The position numbers were made by a program, and so were the translations under genes. This document shows, piece after piece, positions 1 through 4,987 of a stretch of DNA of 5,197 nucleotides. The stretch comes from NAT127 sp041655035. GTDB taxonomy: Bacteria; Pseudomonadota; Gammaproteobacteria; Pseudomonadales; Porticoccaceae. The stretch is taken from contig JBAZCN010000193.1 in NCBI GenBank assembly GCA_041655035.1, positions 1 to 5,197 on the forward strand, given 5' to 3'. Position 1 is the stretch's first letter; each line of letters begins with the position of its first letter. Under the pieces are notes generated by a model. The model had not been told where the DNA came from. It made no database searches and saw nothing but the letters and a program-made list of their open reading frames with translations.

Positions 1-1
1 C

Positions 2-946
2 GCCCAGGCATACGCGCTGCCCCACGCCTTCGAGAGCGCCGACGCGCTGGTGAATTCGCCGGAAATCGACCTTGTCGTGGTCACCGTCAAGGTCCCGCAC
101 CACCATGAGCTGGTGACGGCGGCGCTGAACGCCGGCAAGCATGTCTATTGCGAGTGGCCGCTCGGTAACGGCCTCGACGAGGCCCGGGAACTGGCCGATC
201 TCGCCGAGGTCAAGGGCGTGGTCGCCGCGGTCGGCACCCAGCTGCGCGCCGCGCCCGAGATCGGCCACCTGCGTCAGCTCATCGCCAGCGGCTACGTCGG
301 CGACGTGCTGTCGACAACCCTGGTGGGCAGCGGTGGCCAGTGGGGCGGCCAGACCGATGCCGCCCACGCCTACCTCGATGACAAGGCCAATGGCGCAACG
401 CTGCTCAGCATACCGCTCGGCCACACCCTTGCCGGCTTTCGCGACGTGCTCGGCGATTTCGCCAGTTTGTCCGCGCGCCTGATCAACCGCCGCCACACGA
501 CTCATGTCACCGACACGGGCGCAACGATACCGAAGACCAGCCACGACCAGATCCTGGTGCATGGCGCGCTTGCCAGCGGGGCGGCGTTTTCGATCCACTA
601 CCGCGGCGGCATGTCCCGCGGCGTCAACCTGCTGTGGGAGATCAACGGCACGGAAGGCGACATCCAGGTGACCGGCGCCAACGGACATGCCCAGATGGTG
701 CAATTGTCGATCCGCGGCGCCAAAGGCGATGCCACCGAACTCGCTCCGCTGATGCCGCCGGCCGCGGCCTATGAAGGCTGGCCTGACAATTCCATCGCAC
801 GCAATGTGGCGCGCATCTACGCCAGGGTCGCCACGGATATCCGGGACGGCACCCGCTCGGCGCCGAGCTTTCGCGACGCCGTCGCGCTGCACGAGACCCT
901 CGATGCCATCGAGCGGTCCGCCGGCGGAGCCGGCGATTCGGCATGA
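2..946 (+). CDS. Gfo/Idh/MocA family oxidoreductase, Gal80-like (5' partial)
   Basis: The frame is open to the left edge, so the GTG at 50 is not the true start; 314 residues plus stop are visible. The family binds NAD(P) in an N-terminal Rossmann fold and usually oxidises or reduces sugars or inositols in the cytoplasm. Visible are the end of the Rossmann fold (IDLVVVTVKVPHH, residues 22-34 of the visible part), the GKHVYCEWPLG segment (45-55) where the family EKP motif normally lies, and an alpha/beta C-terminal domain with a PLGHTLAGFRDVLG segment. The first beta strand and GxGxxG loop, roughly 40-50 residues, should lie upstream of the window. The EKP lysine is replaced by Trp (E-W-P at 152-160), as in Gal80-like members, so classical dehydrogenase activity is uncertain and the substrate is unknown. 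An 82-bp gap follows before the next gene on the same strand. Family assignment is firm; the specific function is not. Confidence 0.9.
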   Translation, partial: AQAYALPHAFESADALVNSPEIDLVVVTVKVPHHHELVTAALNAGKHVYCEWPLGNGLDEARELADLAEVKGVVAAVGTQLRAAPEIGHLRQLIASGYVGDVLSTTLVGSGGQWGGQTDAAHAYLDDKANGATLLSIPLGHTLAGFRDVLGDFASLSARLINRRHTTHVTDTGATIPKTSHDQILVHGALASGAAFSIHYRGGMSRGVNLLWEINGTEGDIQVTGANGHAQMVQLSIRGAKGDATELAPLMPPAAAYEGWPDNSIARNVARIYARVATDIRDGTRSAPSFRDAVALHETLDAIERSAGGAGDSA

Positions 947-1028
947 CCCTCGGCGCCTCCCGGGAACCCTGTGCCGCCCGGCATCGCCGGCAATGGGCGG
1001 GGTCGGCCCGGGAGCGATCCGCACCGCG

Positions 1029-2210
1029 ATGATGCAGTTTTACGACCGCCTGCAGGCGCTGCCCATGCTCCACTGGCTCCCACTCGTCCTCGCCCTGGCC
1101 ACCTCGCCCATGCACGCCACAGAAACCACAGCCGCCCCACCCCCACCCGCCGCCGGCAAGGCGCTGGTGATCGCCCACCGCGGGGCCAGCGCGGCGCTGC
1201 CCGAACACACTCTGGCGGCGTATGCGCGCGCCATCGACGACGGCGCCGACTACATCGAGCCCGACCTGGTGGCGACCCGCGACGGCGTGCTGGTGGCGCG
1301 GCACGAGAACGAAATCAGCGGCACCACCGACGTCGCCGCGCATCCCGCCTTCGCCGGCCGCAAGGCCACGCGCAGCGTCGACGGCCAGGCGGTCGAAGGA
1401 TGGTTCGTGGAGGACTTCACCCTGCAGGAGCTGCGCACTTTGTGCGCGCGCGAACGCATCCCGCAACTGCGCGGCACCACCGAGGACGGCCGCCACCAGG
1501 TGCCGACCTTCGACGAGATCATCGAGCTGGTGGCGCGCGAGTCCGCCGCCCGCGGGCGGGTGATCGGCCTGATTCCGGAAATCAAGCACCCCAGCTATTT
1601 CCGCAGCCGCGGGCTGGCGCTGGAAGGCCGTCTCCTCACCGCGCTCGCCGCACACCCCTATACCCGCAGCGCGCCGGTGGTGATCCAGTCCTTCGAGGTC
1701 GGCAACCTGCGCGCGCTGCGCGCACAGCTCGGCGGCGACAGCGCCAACATCCGTCTGCTGCAACTGCTGGGCGCGTCGGCGGCGCGTCCGGCAGACCTCG
1801 CCGCCGACGGCCCCACCTACGGCGACATGGCAACCGCCGCCGGTTTGCGCGAAGTGGCCGGCTATGCCGACGCACTCGGCCCGCCCCTGAGCTACGTGGT
1901 GCCGGTGGAAGCCGACGGCCGCCTGGGGATGGCCTCTACCCTGGTCGCGGATGCGCACGCCGCCGGCCTGCTGGTCATGCCGTACACGTTCCGTCCAGAA
2001 AACCATTTCCTGCCGCGCAGCCTGTGGCAGGGCGAAGATCCTCGCAAGCGCAGCGAAGACGGCGCCGTCGCCCACATCCGCGCACTGCTCGATGCCGGCA
2101 TCGACGGCTTCTTTACCGACGACAGCGGAATCGGCCGCAGGGCCGTGGACGGAGCCACCGGCGCGAAGGATTCGGCAATTGCGAACCCGGAAACCTTCAG
2201 CCGCAAATGA
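1029..2210 (+). CDS. glpQ: Glycerophosphodiester phosphodiesterase, periplasmic GlpQ-like
   Basis: Hydrolyses glycerophosphodiesters from phospholipid turnover to sn-glycerol 3-phosphate and an alcohol, probably in the periplasm. The 393-residue product starts with a hydrophobic, signal-peptide-like stretch (about residues 13-30, LPLVLALAT), then a Thr/Pro-rich linker. The GDPD TIM barrel follows with IAHRGAS (H50), LPEHTL, YIEPDL (E77, D79), ARHEN (H92) and IPEIK (E184); these match the catalytic His pair and the Ca2+-ligand acids of the family. YADALGP, MPYTFRPEN and the terminal GIDGFFTDD also follow the order of E. coli GlpQ (about 358 residues). ATGs lie at 1029, 1032 and 1065, all in frame. 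GGGAG at 1010-1014 is a weak, rather distant ribosome site for the first two; starting at 1065 would still keep the hydrophobic stretch. The last codons and the TGA lie inside a repeat copy (2203-2219), so the repeat supplies the stop. No glpT-like transporter is visible nearby. Confidence 0.95.
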   Translation: MMQFYDRLQALPMLHWLPLVLALATSPMHATETTAAPPPPAAGKALVIAHRGASAALPEHTLAAYARAIDDGADYIEPDLVATRDGVLVARHENEISGTTDVAAHPAFAGRKATRSVDGQAVEGWFVEDFTLQELRTLCARERIPQLRGTTEDGRHQVPTFDEIIELVARESAARGRVIGLIPEIKHPSYFRSRGLALEGRLLTALAAHPYTRSAPVVIQSFEVGNLRALRAQLGGDSANIRLLQLLGASAARPADLAADGPTYGDMATAAGLREVAGYADALGPPLSYVVPVEADGRLGMASTLVADAHAAGLLVMPYTFRPENHFLPRSLWQGEDPRKRSEDGAVAHIRALLDAGIDGFFTDDSGIGRRAVDGATGAKDSAIANPETFSRK

Positions 2211-2247
2211 TGGGTGTCCCGATTCTTTCTGCAAATGATGGGTGTCC
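2203..2247 (+). repeat. Two direct copies of a 17-bp REP-like core
   Basis: GCAAATGATGGGTGTCC occurs perfectly at 2203-2219 and again at 2231-2247, 28 bp apart, separated by CGATTCTTTCT. The first copy overlaps the 3' end and stop codon of the phosphodiesterase gene. Each copy is followed by pyrimidine-rich sequence. Further copies lie at 2450-2486, and an inverted degenerate copy lies upstream of the RAYT gene at 4947-4965. The identity is seen directly; that these are RAYT-related REP elements is inference. Confidence 0.85.
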
Positions 2248-2329
2248 ACTTCTCACTTCTCACTTCTCACTTCTCACTTCTCACTTCTCACTTCTCACTT
2301 CTCACTGCTTACTGCTTACTGCTTACTGC
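2248..2329 (+). repeat. Heptamer tandem array (8 x ACTTCTC, then 3 x ACTGCTT)
   Basis: ACTTCTC is repeated eight times without error from 2248 to 2303. It continues in the same 7-bp phase as three copies of ACTGCTT (2304-2324) and a partial ACTGC (2325-2329), then ACTTCTT at 2330-2336. The array starts immediately after the GTGTCC of the second 17-bp core. Perfect short units in a uniform phase suggest slipped-strand expansion and probable length variation between strains. It lies between two genes, so any effect would be on transcription or mRNA and not on reading frame. Confidence 0.95.
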
Positions 2330-2338
2330 ACTTCTTAC

Positions 2339-2380
2339 TGGGTGTCCGCTTCTTACGTCCACTTCTTACGACTTCTTACG
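2339..2380 (+). repeat. Truncated core plus CTTCTTACG repeats
   Basis: TGGGTGTCC at 2339-2347 is a shortened copy of the island core. It is followed by CTTCTTACG at 2349-2357 and a tandem pair of ACTTCTTACG at 2361-2370 and 2371-2380. The arrangement repeats the pattern seen elsewhere in the island: a GGTGTCC core, then a pyrimidine-rich tandem repeat. Confidence 0.75.
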
Positions 2381-2387
2381 AGCATAG

Positions 2388-2412
2388 GGTGTGCTGAGGC
2401 ACGAAGCGCACC
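2388..2412 (+). repeat. REP-like hairpin (palindromic repeat)
   Basis: GGTGTGCT (2388-2395) pairs with AGCGCACC (2405-2412) over 8 bp, with one T-G wobble, around the 9-nt loop GAGGCACGA. No T-run follows, so it is not a standard intrinsic terminator. The form, flanked by TA on the left and GGG on the right, resembles GGTGCGCT-type interspersed hairpin repeats that I recall as common in gammaproteobacterial genomes; that comparison is from memory. It sits inside the repeat island downstream of the phosphodiesterase gene, where REP elements typically accumulate. Confidence 0.6.
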
Positions 2413-2449
2413 GGGATTGCCGCCGGCCTCTGGGGGCGTTTCCTTCGTC

Positions 2450-2486
2450 AACAGCAAATGATGGGAACAGCAAATGATGGGTGTCC
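2450..2486 (+). repeat. Tandem duplicated core copies 3 and 4
   Basis: AACAGCAAATGATGGG occurs twice in tandem (2450-2465 and 2466-2481). Only the second unit continues into the full GCAAATGATGGGTGTCC core (2470-2486). The first is cut after GGG, which indicates a local 16-bp duplication inside the repeat element. Confidence 0.85.
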
Positions 2487-2510
2487 TGCTTCTTCTGCTT
2501 CTTCTCCTTC
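2487..2510 (+). repeat. TGCTTCTTC tandem repeat after core copy 4
   Basis: TGCTTCTTC is present twice in tandem (2487-2495 and 2496-2504), followed by TCCTTC. It begins directly after the GTGTCC of copy 4, as the heptamer array follows copy 2. Read on the plus strand, it encodes a run of leucines in a frame that leads into the downstream small gene; that reading is probably accidental. Confidence 0.7.
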
Positions 2511-2542
2511 TGGGTGGTGGTCCCAGCGGCCGTCGACTACCC

Positions 2543-2552
2543 TGTCATGACA
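2543..2552. promoter_or_regulatory. Perfect palindrome TGTCATGACA, possible operator
   Basis: TGTCATGACA is a perfect 10-bp palindrome flanked by CCC on the left and CGGG on the right. It ends 32 bp before the ATG of the small barrel-protein gene, between the repeat island and the ribosome site. Position and symmetry fit a repressor operator near the promoter, but no -10/-35 pair is convincing and no regulator is visible. A chance palindrome is quite possible. Confidence 0.25.
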
Positions 2553-2584
2553 CGGGATTACCGCACAGCGCGAGGGAACCAGCC

Positions 2585-2914
2585 ATGAAGTTCATTTTCG
2601 AGGTCCGCTTGAAACCGGGATTCACCGCCGAGGAATATGCCGCCAACTGGGTAAAGGCCAGCGAAGTCATTCAGCGCACCGTTGGCGCCCAGGGCACCCG
2701 GCTGCATCGCACCGTCGACAAGCCGGACACGCTGCTCGCCATCGCCAGTTGGGAGAACAAGGCGGCGCGGGACGCCAAGGACGACCGGCGCGACGAGATG
2801 GTGCGCCGCATTCTTGAAGAGCACGCGGAGAAATGCGAGATCACCGTGATCGGCGAGTTCGAGGAGCCGGAGTGGGAAGTGCTGCCCGTCTCCCTCGGCG
2901 GAAAATCCGACTGA
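2585..2914 (+). CDS. Small dimeric alpha-beta-barrel (ABM-like) protein
   Basis: A 109-residue product, the size of single-domain ferredoxin-like (dimeric alpha-beta barrel) proteins that include antibiotic biosynthesis monooxygenase-like and stress-response members. Visible are a first strand MKFIFEVRLKPG (1-12), a helix EEYAANWVKASEVIQ, the segment GAQGTRLHRTV, a strand TLLAIASWEN, an acidic/basic helix (ARDAKDDRRDEMVRRILEEH) and a final strand EITVIGEFEEP with an acidic tail. This beta-alpha-beta-beta-alpha-beta order supports the fold; no catalytic residue or substrate can be named. The ATG at 2585 is preferred because GAGGGA at 2572-2577 lies 7 bp upstream. The frame is open back to 2474, but that extension would be built from repeat sequence (MMGV plus a leucine run). 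The stop is 39 bp from that of the convergent transglycosylase gene. Role unknown. Confidence 0.75.
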   Translation: MKFIFEVRLKPGFTAEEYAANWVKASEVIQRTVGAQGTRLHRTVDKPDTLLAIASWENKAARDAKDDRRDEMVRRILEEHAEKCEITVIGEFEEPEWEVLPVSLGGKSD

Positions 2915-2953
2915 CACTCGCCCGGCCAGCGCTCGCGCCCGCCAGACAAGTGT

Positions 2954-3646
2954 TCAAGTCCGACAGAAAGGACCGAACTGGTAGAAACGCCGGCAGCGGA
3001 ACTCGGCTTCACAGCTGTTGAGCTGCGACTGGTAGCGGGTCGCCCGGTCGGCCACCTCGCGGGCGGCGCGCTGCACCTGAGGCTTGCCTCGCCAGGTTCC
3101 GCGGCGGTAGCCGGTCGGTCCCTCGTGATAAGCGAGATACAGGTGCTCGGGATTGTTCAGCGAAATGCCGACATTCCGATTCACACGATGGTTGTACCAG
3201 CCGACGAAGTCGGTGGCGTGTTTCATGTGGGTGCGTCGCGCCAGCGGGCTACCGGCAGCGTCGCGGTACTCACCCCACACCGGGTCCTGGGCCTGGGCGT
3301 AACCGTAGGCCGAAGAAGGCCGGCGCCAGGGAATGAAGCCCAGCAAGCGGTTGCGCGGCGGCTTGACATGGCTGCGAAAGGACGACTCCCGCTGAATGAA
3401 CGCCATCTGAGTCGCGATCGGCGTGCCCCAACTCTGCGCCGAGCTGCGGGCGTAATCATACCAGCGGGGTTGCTCGCGGAAGATCTGGCACAGATTGGAC
3501 TGATCACGGGGCGGCGACGGCGCCAGGGTGGAACAGCCGGTGACCAGCACGCTCACCAGCCCAACCAGACACCAGCGACTCGTATATGACAGCGTTTTCC
3601 TGTTTTTCCAGCCGACACGGTGACGGCCCGGGCGTGACACCGGCAA
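2954..3646 (-). CDS. Lipoprotein with SLT-type lytic transglycosylase domain
   Basis: A 230-residue lipoprotein predicted to cleave peptidoglycan glycan strands at the inner face of the outer membrane. After a basic N-terminus (WKNRK, 13-17) comes a hydrophobic segment (WCLVGLVSVLVTG, 25-37) ending in lipobox V-T-G-C with lipidated Cys38; Ser at +2 favours the outer membrane. The lysozyme-like domain shows MAFIQRESSFR with probable catalytic Glu87, then PPRNRLLGFIPWRRPSSAYGYAQAQ, which corresponds to the SLT Ser/Gly-x-Gln motif, and LAYHEGPTGYRRG, equivalent to the AYNxGP motif. The start is TTG at 3646 with AGGGGG on the minus strand five bases upstream (3652-3657); GTG at 3640 is an alternative. 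Neither changes the mature protein. It is transcribed convergently with the small barrel gene and divergently from the thioredoxin gene. Three 14-bp tandem repeats lie immediately upstream of its ribosome site. The enzyme family is clear from motifs; activity is inferred. Confidence 0.88.
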   Translation of the reverse strand: MPVSRPGRHRVGWKNRKTLSYTSRWCLVGLVSVLVTGCSTLAPSPPRDQSNLCQIFREQPRWYDYARSSAQSWGTPIATQMAFIQRESSFRSHVKPPRNRLLGFIPWRRPSSAYGYAQAQDPVWGEYRDAAGSPLARRTHMKHATDFVGWYNHRVNRNVGISLNNPEHLYLAYHEGPTGYRRGTWRGKPQVQRAAREVADRATRYQSQLNSCEAEFRCRRFYQFGPFCRT

Positions 3647-3660
3647 TGATTCCCCCTATT

Positions 3661-3702
3661 TGACTGAATAGCTGTGACTGAATAGCTGTGACCGAGTAGC
3701 CC
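3661..3702. repeat. Three 14-bp tandem repeats upstream of lipoprotein gene
   Basis: TGACTGAATAGCTG is repeated exactly at 3661-3674 and 3675-3688, and a diverged third unit, TGACCGAGTAGCCC, fills 3689-3702 in the same phase. The block starts 15 bp upstream of the transglycosylase start codon and ends just before its ribosome site, so it lies in the 5' leader or core promoter of that gene. It could be a repeated binding site or a simple tandem duplication that sets spacing. No regulator is indicated. Confidence 0.8.
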
Positions 3703-3884
3703 ACTGGCTGTATCGTCCTGTCCGCCAGGCCCATGCCATGCCGTTTACATCGACATTCAGACCAGAAACTTGAGCCGGAGCACGGCGATACAGGCCGAAT
3801 CGCAGGCAGTCGGGCCGCTGCGAGCGGCGACAGGACGGCGACTATACCTCTCCGCAGCCCGATGGCACAAATCGAGGCTGTCAT

Positions 3885-3913
3885 TTGGCAGTAACGCCGC
3901 CAACCGGTATCCT
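3885..3913 (+). promoter_or_regulatory. Sigma70-like promoter for thioredoxin gene
   Basis: TTGGCA (3885-3890, five of six matches to TTGACA) is separated by exactly 17 bp from TATCCT (3908-3913, four of six matches to TATAAT). The predicted start near 3920 would give a leader of about 20-25 nt before the ATG at 3943. No strong Shine-Dalgarno sequence is seen in that leader. The rest of the 3647-3942 intergenic region holds the 14-bp repeats and nothing else I can support. Confidence 0.45.
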
Positions 3914-3942
3914 GCGCTTCCCTTCCCAACCCGATCACAGCG

Positions 3943-4770
3943 ATGAACGCCCTGCAGCAAAGCCTGGCCATCGGCCCGGCCGGTGTCAGCCTCTCCCAGA
4001 TCTTCATGCTTCTCGCCCTGTTGACCGCGCTTGCGACCGGCGCCCTGCTCGGCCGCCGCCGATCGACGTCCGTCGGCGACACCCTGCTCAATGCGCTGCT
4101 GATCGGCATCGCCGGGGCGCGCATCCTGTTCGTGCTCCTGTACCACGACAGTTATGACAGCCTTTGGCAGATGGTGGATATTCGCGATGGCGGCTTTCAG
4201 ATCGGCGGCGGCATCGCCACCGCCGCCCTGTATACAGGCTGGGCGCTGTGGCGACATCCGCCGCAGCGCGTCGCCCTGTCCGGCGGCCTGGCCGCCGGCG
4301 TGCTCACCTGGGGGCTGCTGGCCGCGGCAGTGGTGGCCATGAGTGAGCTCAGCCCCCCGCTACCCGATGCCCCGCTCCTGACACTGGACGGTGAGACAGT
4401 GTCCCTGGCCGACCTGGCCCGCCGGGAACAAAAACCGCTGGTGGTCAATATCTGGGCCACCTGGTGTCCGCCCTGCATCCGGGAAATGCCGGTGTTCGCC
4501 GAGGCGCAGCGCACCCGCCGCGACATCACCTTCGCGTTCGCCAATCAGGGCGAAAACCCCCAACTGGTGGCTGAATTTCTACACCGGGGGAACCTGGAGC
4601 TCGACCACATACTACTCGATCAGCACGGCCAGCTCAGCGCCGCTGTGGGCGCCAGAGTGCTGCCCACCACCCTCTTCTACGACGCCGAGGGCAGGCTGGT
4701 GCACACCCATATCGGCGAACTGTCGAGAGCCACGCTGGACCGGGGCCTGAAGCTGCTTACCGGCCCCTGA
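3943..4770 (+). CDS. Membrane-anchored TlpA/ResA-like thioredoxin with Lgt-like N-terminus
   Basis: A 275-residue protein. The N-terminal half has about four membrane helices (near 17-37, 46-67, 84-103, 112-133); the C-terminal half (about 138-275) is a thioredoxin-fold domain with WATWCPPC (Cys175, Cys178) and cis-proline Pro241 in VLPTTLFYD. Basic residues RRR (38-40) and RHPPQR (104-109) fall in the two predicted cytoplasmic loops. This places both termini and the thioredoxin domain in the periplasm, where TlpA/ResA proteins reduce or exchange disulfides, for example in cytochrome c maturation. GARILFVLLY (58-67) and GGFQIGGGIA (83-92) resemble helices of prolipoprotein diacylglyceryl transferase (Lgt), but the HGG histidine of Lgt is absent, so transferase activity is not expected. 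The ATG at 3943 lacks a clear ribosome site but follows a good promoter. The partner is unknown; no cytochrome or Dsb gene is nearby. Confidence 0.9.
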   Translation: MNALQQSLAIGPAGVSLSQIFMLLALLTALATGALLGRRRSTSVGDTLLNALLIGIAGARILFVLLYHDSYDSLWQMVDIRDGGFQIGGGIATAALYTGWALWRHPPQRVALSGGLAAGVLTWGLLAAAVVAMSELSPPLPDAPLLTLDGETVSLADLARREQKPLVVNIWATWCPPCIREMPVFAEAQRTRRDITFAFANQGENPQLVAEFLHRGNLELDHILLDQHGQLSAAVGARVLPTTLFYDAEGRLVHTHIGELSRATLDRGLKLLTGP

Positions 4771-4785
4771 CACACCCCTTCGTCG

Positions 4786-4800
4786 CCGAAAGGTTTTCGG
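4786..4800 (+). terminator. Weak hairpin downstream of thioredoxin gene
   Basis: CCGAAA (4786-4791) and TTTCGG (4795-4800) form a perfect 6-bp stem around the loop GGT, 15 bp after the thioredoxin stop codon. Position suits an intrinsic terminator, but no T-run follows (TCACCTGG), so termination would be weak or factor-assisted. Confidence 0.3.
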
Positions 4801-4923
4801 TCACCTGGAAAATCGGCCATCTGAAAAGAAGTGCATCCCTGCTGGGGCGAACCCCTCATTCTTCCCTGTCTACATTAATGACGAACGAGAACGGCAAAAG
4901 GTGCAACGATTTTTAAAAAAATC

Positions 4924-4939
4924 TCGAAAAATCGAAAAA
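4924..4939 (+). repeat. TCGAAAAA tandem pair in AT-rich block
   Basis: TCGAAAAA occurs twice in tandem (4924-4931 and 4932-4939), directly after a T5/A7 run at 4910-4921. From 4911 to 4940 only 6 of 30 bases are G or C, a sharp contrast with the GC-rich genes. The region lies upstream of the RAYT gene and may belong to its mobile cassette. Confidence 0.6.
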
Positions 4940-4946
4940 GGAGATC

Positions 4947-4965
4947 AGGACACCCATCTTTTCAG
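4947..4965 (-). repeat. Inverted degenerate copy of the island core
   Basis: AGGACACCCATC (4947-4958) is the exact reverse complement of the 12 bases GATGGGTGTCCT at 2476-2487. Read on the minus strand through 4965 it gives CTGAAAAGATGGGTGTCCT, which matches CTGCAAATGATGGGTGTCC of the island with one deleted C and one T-to-A change. It lies 97 bp upstream of the RAYT start codon, as expected for a REP flanking its transposase gene. The match is seen directly; the functional link is inferred. Confidence 0.65.
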
Positions 4966-4987
4966 GAATATCTCAAGAATATCTCAA
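4966..4987 (+). repeat. GAATATCTCAA tandem pair
   Basis: GAATATCTCAA is repeated exactly in tandem (4966-4976 and 4977-4987), directly adjoining the inverted core copy. It is part of the AT-rich leader upstream of the RAYT gene. Function unknown. Confidence 0.8.

Noticed and set aside
50..52. GTG as a start for the first gene
   Set aside because: The upstream residues AYALPHAFESADAL continue the family pattern in frame to the window edge, and the Rossmann GxGxxG would otherwise be missing.
974..1000. GC-rich inverted repeats between the oxidoreductase and the phosphodiesterase (CCGCCC/GGGCGG with inner CCGGC/GCCGG)
   Set aside because: The outer and inner stems compete, no T-run follows, and such short GC dyads are frequent by chance in this composition; not called as a terminator or attenuator.
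642..2249. 535-codon open frame on the minus strand across the phosphodiesterase gene
   Set aside because: Antisense frame of a clearly coding GC-rich gene. The product has no recognisable domain, is Gly/Arg/Ala-rich as expected from codon-position bias, and starts inside the repeat island.
971..2461. 496-codon plus-strand frame overlapping the phosphodiesterase
   Set aside because: Arg/Pro/Ala-rich out-of-frame reading of the real gene that then runs through the heptamer array as a repetitive Leu/Thr/Ser/His stretch.
2203..2510. Possible CRISPR array
   Set aside because: Copies of the 17-bp core are spaced irregularly (28, 223 and 16 bp), the intervening sequence is itself tandem-repetitive, and there are no cas genes.
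3125..3589. 154-codon plus-strand frame antisense to the transglycosylase
   Set aside because: No recognisable motifs; the opposite strand has a lipobox, catalytic Glu and SLT motifs in order.
3504..4257. Minus-strand frames of 206 and 166 codons in the divergent region and over the thioredoxin gene
   Set aside because: They overlap the well-supported lipoprotein and thioredoxin genes and the promoter region, have no family motifs, and follow shadow-frame composition.
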